Made by a program: the position numbers and the translations under genes
Assembly: GCF_018812025.1 (NCBI RefSeq)
Contig: NC_063049.1
Location: 13,984,258-14,048,257, forward strand
Origin: Megalobrama amblycephala
Lineage: Eukaryota > Chordata > Actinopteri > Cypriniformes > Xenocyprididae
Length of the DNA: 64,000 bases
Direction: 5' to 3'
In this document: piece after piece, positions 57,931 through 64,000 of the stretch
How positions within the stretch are numbered: the stretch's first letter is position 1
Layout of the letters: every line of letters starts with the position of its first letter
Notes under the pieces: model-generated
What the model was told of the DNA's origin: nothing
The model's database searches: none
Seen by the model: only the letters and a program-made list of their open reading frames with translations

Positions 57931-59124
57931 GTGGCTCCGTACTGGCCCACTCGGACCTGGTTCTCAGACCTCATTGCTCCTCGCGACAGCCCCTCCCTGG
58001 CCGATTCCTCTGAGGAAGGACCTCCTGACTCAGAGACGGGGCACCCTGTGGCACCCGCGTCCCGATCTGTGGAACCTCCACGTGTGGTCCCTGGACGGGA
58101 TGCGGAGGTTCTGAGTGATCTCCCGCAAGCGGTCGTAGACACCATCACTTCCGCTAGAGCTCCTTCCACTAGGAGTCTCTATGCGCTGAAGTGGAACCTG
58201 TTCGTCGAATGGTGCGCCTCTCGCCGAGAGGACCCCCGATCATGTTCGGTCGGATCCGTGCTTTCCTTCCTGCAAGAAGGGTTGGAGCGAAGGCTGTCTC
58301 CCTCCACCCTGAAGGTGTATGTTGCCGCTATCGCCGCACATCACCACGCAGTTGAGGGTAAGTCCCTGGGGAAACACGATCTGATCGTCAGGATTCCTGA
58401 GGGGAGCGAGGAGATTAAATCCTCCTCGCCCTTCCTCCGTACCCTCTTGGGATCTGACCCTGGTTCTCACAGCTCTCCGGGGTCATCCCTTTCGAGCCTT
58501 TGCAAGTCAGTCGACCTGAAACTATTGTCTCTTCAAGACGGTTCCTTCCTGGTTGCATTGGCTTCCCTTGAAGAGGGTAGGGGATCTGCATGCATTTTCG
58601 GTCGACGAAATCGTGCCTAGAATTCGGGCCCGGTGATTCTCACGTTATTCTGAGACCCCGGCCTGGATACGTGCCCAAGGTTCCTACCACTCCCTTCAGA
58701 GATCAGGTAGTGAACCTGCAAGCGCTGCCCTCGGAGGAGGCAGACCCAGCCCTAGCTTTGCTCTGTCCCGTCCGTGCTCTGCGCGTTTACGTGGATAGAA
58801 CGCGAAGCTTCAGGACCTCAGATCAGCTCTTCATCTGTTACGGAGGCCAGCAGAAGGGAAAGGCTGTCTCCAAGCAGAGGATGGCCCACTGGATAGTGGA
58901 TGCCATCGCCTTGGCGTATGAATCCCAAGGGCGTGCCTTGCCCGCTCGGGTTGAGAGCCCACTCCACCAGAGGGGTGGCCTCTTCCTGGGCGCTGGCTCA
59001 TGGCGCCTCGCTGACAGATATCTGTAGAGCTGCGGGCTGGGCGACACCAAACACGTTCGCTAGGTTTTATAGCCTACGTGTAGAGCCGGTATCTTCACGT
59101 GTACTCGCATCCACTAGTCGGTAG
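57931..59124 (+). pseudogene. DIRS tyrosine recombinase remnant
   Basis: The N-terminal core-binding part reads STRSLYALKWNLFVEWCASR and LSPSTLKVYVAAIAAHH in the frame from 57931. The catalytic part continues in the frame from 58590 (LCPVRALRVYVDRT) and ends in the frame from 58900 with LRAHSTRGVASSWA (the HxxR pair) and NTFARFY with the presumed nucleophilic Tyr near 59070. Frame breaks near 58400-58600 and 58930 inactivate it. This enzyme would integrate a circular DNA copy. Confidence 0.88.
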
Positions 59125-59749
59125 ACGTGTTGTACCCACTCTAAGTGTCGGCTTGCAATGCCATTCCCGCCACTGGCCGGATACGTGCATACTTCTGACT
59201 CCAGTCGTGTTCCCCGCTTGGCGAACCCTGTCGAGTTCCTCCGCCTCCCCCTTCGGCTCGGACATTGCGGAGTGTCTGATGCCAGGCCTACATCCGTCGC
59301 TGACGCTGTCTGTTGGCTGGGGCCCATATGTCGTGACCCCTCTACGTGAGCGGTCCCATATGTGTATTTGTCCACGGTTTAAAACTCCCTACGGGCCGAG
59401 TCCGTGTCTTTCCCTTAGCAGAGCCAGCTCTGCTGTCACCTGTCAGATGAGTCTCCCCCTACCCAGGTGGAGCCATCCCAGGGACTCCATATGCGTACTG
59501 CCCCCCGGGCCAGTCCATATGTGTATTTCCCACGTAAACTCCTCCCCCATTGGGTAGGTAGTGGTCTCCGCAGCGTCCCTTACGGGTTCGCTTTCCCCAG
59601 TGTAGTCTAGTTTACTTAGTGGGTATGTGGTTAGACAGCAGTAGACTCTCTCGGTGTAAGCTCGCCCCCTTCACCGTCCCAGCCGGTGCTATGGGCGGCT
59701 GAGCTTGCGCTGGGCACTGGAAGGGGTTTCGTAACTGTGGCGCTTTAGT

Positions 59750-59866
59750 TGGGATCCCAATTCGTCGGTCACTACTGACGTACGTCGAACGTGACCGACT
59801 GAAAGGGAACGTCTCGGTTACGTATGTAACCCTCGTTCCCTGAAGGAGGGAACGGAGACGTACGTC
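59750..59866. repeat. DIRS internal complementary region
   Basis: 59750-59810 is complementary to the element's left outer end (53673 onward). 59808-59866 is complementary to its right outer end (about 60080-60140). The two halves overlap at AAC, the complement of the terminal GTT. In DIRS elements this region is thought to template completion of the ends. Confidence 0.88.
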
Positions 59867-59922
59867 CCGTCGCCATAGTTTCTGTACCCTCGCTGTAGTG
59901 CGGACACCAGTTGTCTCCTCAG

Positions 59923-60086
59923 CGAAAAACAGAGTGCGATTGCATCTGCTTCCTATTTATATACACCTGTCGGGGGCGGTGCGCATTATGCAAATATCGC
60001 ACGCCAATTCCATTGGCTTGTTTTAGTTCACTCGAAGCTGATAGGGCTCTCTAGTGATATCCCAATTCGTCGGTCACTACTGACGT
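59923..60086 (-). repeat. DIRS right inverted terminal repeat
   Basis: Inverse copy of 53709-53866, including the TATA-like block in the opposite orientation. Confidence 0.88.
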
Positions 60087-60641
60087 ACGTCTCCGTTCCC
60101 TCCTTCAGGAAACGAGGGTTACATACGTAACCGAGACGTTTTCTTTTTTTACGCTATTGTAGAGAATAATGGCATTGGAAGGAAATGAGCGACCAGTGAA
60201 GAACTGTTAGTTGTGAAACTCCAGCTTTATTTACAGCACTGTAGGCTTCATATAATATTCAGTGTTTTTTGTTTGTGTGTTTATATTACAATATATTATG
60301 CTGTATACATTTTCTTTTTACTCTGATGTATGGAAGTTACTTTATGTGTGTGAATGATAATGATTACAATTTCCTTGGCAGTATGAGTGCAATGTGTGAT
60401 GTCAAAGCTTGGAGGCTACTCTTACCCTAAAATCTATTTCTTTTTTTCAGTTTTATACACAATTGTATTCTGTTAGCTAGACAAAAAAAACAGTAAAAAA
60501 CCATTGTCAATGAAGGACTGGGCTAAGACTGAAAGGTGGACATGAGGGATATTTCAATGGTCCTCTGCCATAGTGACAAAACATCTCAACATTTTGACTT
60601 GCAGTGCTTACACAATGCCAAAGGGACGAAGCATTTTGGGG

Positions 60642-61030
60642 GCACTGACTGTTTAAATGAGAAGGAAATTTAGTTTTGACACATGAGTGAACTGTTTTAA
60701 GAGAGGTATGAGCTTTTGCATGTGAACCATGGTGTTGTGCCGAACCATCCACGTTACTTTGGCAAAAGCACCAAGAGTGTTGAGAATGTCCGGTCTGTTT
60801 CAAGAAATGAGCCAAAGCAATTGAGAAGGATCTTTGCCATTTCTGTGGCACTGACTCTTTATATGGGAAAGGAATTTAGTTTTAAAGCATGAGTGAACAG
60901 TTTTGGGAGAGCTTTTGCAAGTGAGTTATAGTGTTGTGCTGAACTGTAAAACTGTTTTGCCAAATGATCTTAGAGTTTTGAGAATATCATTTCTGTTTCA
61001 AGAAATGAGCCAAACCAATGGAGAAAAACT
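60642..61030. repeat. Tandem duplication, period ~206 bp
   Basis: GCACTGACT...TTTAGTTTT...CATGAGTGAAC...TTTCAAGAAATGAGCCAAA occurs at 60642-60829 and again at 60848-61023, about 80% alike by eye. An open frame on the minus strand (60507-60851) is a by-product. The stretch 60141-60641 holds nothing recognisable. Confidence 0.7.
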
Positions 61031-61201
61031 GTAACACACAAATTGTGTAAGGTAATTTTAACACACAATCGTGTCATTTAAACACAGTAAGTCTAACTGA
61101 AAATGATCATTTCTAATTAATGTTCATACAACAATTTTAAACATTACCATCCATTTGTAATTCTACAAAATTGAAATAAAACAGACAAGATATAAAATTT
61201 T

Positions 61202-61207
61202 TATTAA
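61202..61207 (-). terminator. Candidate polyadenylation signal for the right-edge gene
   Basis: AATAAA on the minus strand, about 840 bp after the stop codon at 62046. It is only a candidate; AATAAA is frequent in this AT-rich DNA. Confidence 0.25.
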
Positions 61208-61310
61208 TTTATAGTCAAATTTTGTCAGGGTAGAGAACAATGCATTCACAGAGGCACAACAAAATGCTCTAAATCTCAATTTCATAAATTTAATTTAGAT
61301 GATTAGATGA

Positions 61311-61735
61311 CACAAATGCTTTGTAATGCTATTATCTACAATACAGTATACAATTAAAGTGTTACCAACAACTACACCTTGATTGATTGAAACAATCATG
61401 CACAGTCAAGACTAACACATTTCTCATAACATAAGATCAACTTATAAAATGTTGGATACAAGATAAAACTTTCCAAATCAGACAAACAATTTTAAACCTG
61501 TAATAACAGTCAATTTTCAAAATCTATAGAATGTTGGTCAATTTTCTTCATGAAACAAATTCATTTGTAATGCACTAGCCATTAACGACCGTATTCATTC
61601 AAAGTGTTGCCAACATCAATTACACTTACAAGTAACAAGACTAGTGGATGACATTTCTCATAAACTCAAGTCAGACAGATACTTTTGGATGCATTTAAAG
61701 AAACATTTTAGATCAGACAAACATTCAGGCACATA
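61311..61735. repeat. Tandem duplication, period ~240 bp
   Basis: TTTGTAATGC, CAAAGTGTTGCCAACA-type, ACATTTCTCATAA and ATCAGACAAAC blocks occur in order at 61311-61505 and 61551-61735. It lies downstream of the stop of the minus-strand gene at 62046 and may be within its 3' UTR. Confidence 0.6.
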
Positions 61736-62045
61736 TTTTGAAATTTTTTGCAATGACAATCACTTGGAAATATTGTAAAATTGTAATTGTGTACTAATTG
61801 AAGTAATACTTTGTTATATCTGCTATAGTTGTTTTTGATGAAGAATATATTTGGGCCTCAAAAGACGCAACACGGGAAGTAGGAATGTCAGTTTTAAAAA
61901 GAAGAGAATGTGGCTTTTCAATATTAGATGCTCCAGTCTCAGAAAGAGAAGACCAAACTAATCTGTGGTGGACAGGACAAGTTTCACACCTAGAATATAT
62001 TGTCCACAGCACGCCAGGCCCTAATCCACAGGAATGGTTACTCTG

Positions 62046-63941
62046 TCAATCCTCGCAATGATGTACTGTCATGTTGTGCTCTTCAAACTTCCAATGTAGA
62101 TCGGCTGTGGTCTGGTCTTTGATGCGGGTCTCAAAACTGCTGCAGAGGGATGCAATACTGGCTCCAAGCTTAGAGTTAAGGGGGGAAAAAATACATTTTA
62201 GGAGTTTATAATGCATCAAGACATCATTACAAAAATAACGGTCCATGTAAAACTTACCGGTACAAAATTAAATTGAAGGAATGAAATTTCAGATTTAACA
62301 TTGCATCGACTTCCAGGCAACGGTGGCAGAAGATATGCAAGAACAACCATCATTGTGTAGCACTTTTTAATCTGAAAATTAATGAAAATAGATTAGAGAT
62401 ACAACAAATGTTAAAGTGTAGGATTAAGAGCAGCCTATCGGCCTAGGGTTGTTGTGATAACCACAATATTACAATACTGACAAGCCAGCCACAGAGGATG
62501 GCAAATAACTGCTGCAACCATTTATTTTATTTTATTTTTTTATTTTTTTTTTATGACTAAACCGTCCTCATTTTACACTCAATGCATGTGTTTTTAAGGT
62601 TAAATAAGTTAGTAAGAGTGAAGAGGGTTTTTTTTTTTTTCATTAAGACTTTGTCTACCATTACCATTATTATGTATTTACAGCAGCTCCATAGATTTGC
62701 ACTAAAGAAACCTAAGCAGTCAGAGATCAACATGTGCAATTACCTGCATCTGTCCTCCTTCACGTCAAGTCATATTAATGAATATTTGTTATAATAAATT
62801 AAACAAGAGATGTGTGTGTAAGTAAAGACTTCACACTTACATAATATCTGCTTGGTCTTCCATCCCCTCTAAAAGAGAAAATTACTCCTTTCCAGGATAG
62901 ATTCAGCTTTCAACTTCTCAGTCTTTCCATCTGTTATTTATCCAAACTCAATATCGAGCTTAAAAGAGGAAACCTTTTCAAAATATATCAGTGTTACTAA
63001 CAATATCAGAACTTTTGCATTGTCTATTAAAATATCTTAAAGGGATATTACACCAAAAAATGAAAATATTATTGTTACTCACCCTCATGTTCCAAACCGG
63101 CACGAGTTTCTTTCTACTGCTGAACATAAAAGATATTTTTAAAGAATGCTGGTAACCAGACAGTTGACGGTAGCCTTTGACTTCCATAATTGGGAAAAAT
63201 ATATATAAAAATACTATATGGACGTCAATGGATAGCATCAAGTGTCCTGTTACCAACATTCTTAAGAACGCCTTCTTGTGTGTTCAACAGAAGAAACTCA
63301 CACAGGTTTGGAACAGTATGAGGGTGAGTAAATGATTTTTGGTTGAACTATCCCTTTATGTAAAAGAAGAAAATAAGTAAAGACTGAAATGCAATGAGAC
63401 CTACCTAACCCAGCATATCCGAGCAGCATTAGCACTCAAAGATTTCAGCCATTGTGGGAGTCCCCTTCAATGTTCATCTCCACTGCTGATTAAATCAAAG
63501 AACAAAGAATTGAAGAACAAAGTATTGATCTCAACAAAATACATTAATTTCTAATATCTATCAAACAGTCAGATGATGTAGTAAGCTGCAAGTTAGTATA
63601 TCATGAGAAATTTAAAGGCCTAACAGTCAAGGCCTTAGATAGACAGACAGAACATGGATTGCAAATATTGCCCAAAAAGTCACCTAAAATATCCTTTCAT
63701 TAAAAATGCATTTACTGTACAAAAACAAAATACGTTACCTGGATTTGACAGCACTCTCCGGCATTTGTGGTAGGGCTTCTGTGCTTGACGTGAAATCGGT
63801 CAAACCTTCATCTCTGTCAACATCAACAAATTCTTGAAAATAAGTTTAGTGTTAATCTAACAACGTCCTTGAAGTAAATTCATACCGTAGAAAGTAATGC
63901 GATGAGAACAGACATTTCCCTCGGTCAACCGCAAAAAACAT
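62046..63941 (-). CDS. Unrecognised six-exon gene, possibly 5'-incomplete
   Basis: I do not recognise the protein. Minus-strand exons: 63886-63941 (ATG at 63941, though the frame is open upstream to the window edge), 63739-63813, 63405-63464, 62841-62868, 62258-62371 and 62046-62168 (TGA). All have GT-AG borders, and every junction keeps one frame (phases 2, 2, 2, 0, 0), giving 151 residues. Readable pieces include FFAVDRGKCLFSSHYFL, GLPQWLKSLSANAARICWV, RGDGRPSRYYIKKCY, MVVLAYLLPPLPGSRC and SFETRIKDQTTADLHWKF. MVVLAYLLPPLP is hydrophobic but short for a membrane span. The C-terminus is polar and ends HHCED. The acceptor of the third exon (TTGAAG) has a weak pyrimidine tract. It could be a host gene or a domesticated or decayed transposon gene. 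Confidence 0.6.
63041..63355. mobile_element. TIR MITE in an intron of the right-edge gene
   Basis: Left AGGGATATTACACCAAAAA...TTACTCACCCTCATG and right CATGAGGGTGAGT-type...TTTTTGGTTGAACTATCCCT are inverted copies of about 70 bp. It is flanked by TTAA on the left (63037-63040) and TTAT on the right, which suggests a TTAA target with one mutation. Fragments of the same family lie near 1500 and 27030. Confidence 0.7.
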
Positions 63942-64000
63942 CACAGGAGCACTGTGAATGCACCTGATGCAGCAAAGCAAACGATCCACGTTAAATTCTT

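Larger units (their letters stand above)
53673..60140 (+). mobile_element. DIRS-type tyrosine-recombinase retrotransposon
   Basis: A 6.47-kb element, GC-rich against the host, with GTT at both outer ends (53673-53675, 60138-60140). Inverted terminal repeats pair about 53709-53866 with 59923-60086, each with the TATA-like GTATATAAATAGG. An internal complementary region (59750-59866) is complementary to the outermost left end (first half) and the outermost right end (second half), with AAC at the junction. This is the DIRS1 plan for a circular intermediate. Order: gag, RT-RNase H, tyrosine recombinase. All coding regions have frameshifts, so it is probably immobile. Confidence 0.93.

Noticed and set aside
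60507..60851. 114-codon minus-strand frame, Cys/His-rich
   Set aside because: It spans the first unit of a tandem duplication and is not preserved in the second unit.

Overview
The window looks like a cyprinid-type teleost fish chromosome. The evidence is AT-rich DNA dense in TA microsatellites, intron-split vertebrate genes with GT-AG junctions, and a mix of BEL/Pao, DIRS, Penelope-like, I-type and L2-type LINE, Tc1/mariner, hAT, TTAA-target and P/THAP elements. Species is inferred from this repeat profile, not proven. No tRNA, rRNA, CRISPR array or bacterial-type operon was seen.

Three host genes are supported. (1) pdxk, pyridoxal kinase, + strand, 239..21897: eleven coding exons with consistent phases give a complete 306-residue enzyme of the vitamin B6 salvage pathway. 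Its long introns hold a TTAA-type MITE, two hAT-type elements, an unclassified repeat (called R1 here), and in intron 4 a complete, almost unmutated BEL/Pao retrotransposon (8851..15770). (2) A nectin/PVR-like immunoglobulin receptor, minus strand, about 42988..50724: exons for a V domain, a C-type domain, a third Ig domain split over two exons, and a transmembrane segment. The signal-peptide exon was not found and the cytoplasmic tail is ambiguous (three candidate exons at 36.6-37.2 kb). (3) An unrecognised small gene on the minus strand at the right edge (62046..about 63941): six exon segments whose phases all fit give an open frame of about 151 codons. It may start beyond the window.

Between and inside these genes the window is mostly transposon. 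22.9-25.9 kb is an R1 copy split by a 5'-truncated LINE with a 7-bp target duplication. 28.55-29.58 kb is an internally deleted Tc1/mariner element. 30.3-30.7 kb is a palindromic MITE between TA arrays. 31.9-32.6 kb is a second TTAA MITE. 33.9-34.9 kb is an L2/CR1-like LINE piece. 36.08-36.40 kb is a probable solo LTR. 38.0-42.66 kb is a cluster of inverted Penelope-like fragments with RT and GIY-YIG remnants. 43.24-46.04 kb is a third TTAA MITE carrying nested insertions. 48.3-49.4 kb is a probable internally deleted P/THAP element. 53.67-60.14 kb is a structurally complete but frameshifted DIRS element with inverted terminal repeats, an internal complementary region and a tyrosine recombinase.

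The host genes have no visible functional link to each other. The main story is layered transposon insertion, with insertion order readable from target duplications, plus one recently inserted and probably still competent BEL element in a housekeeping gene.
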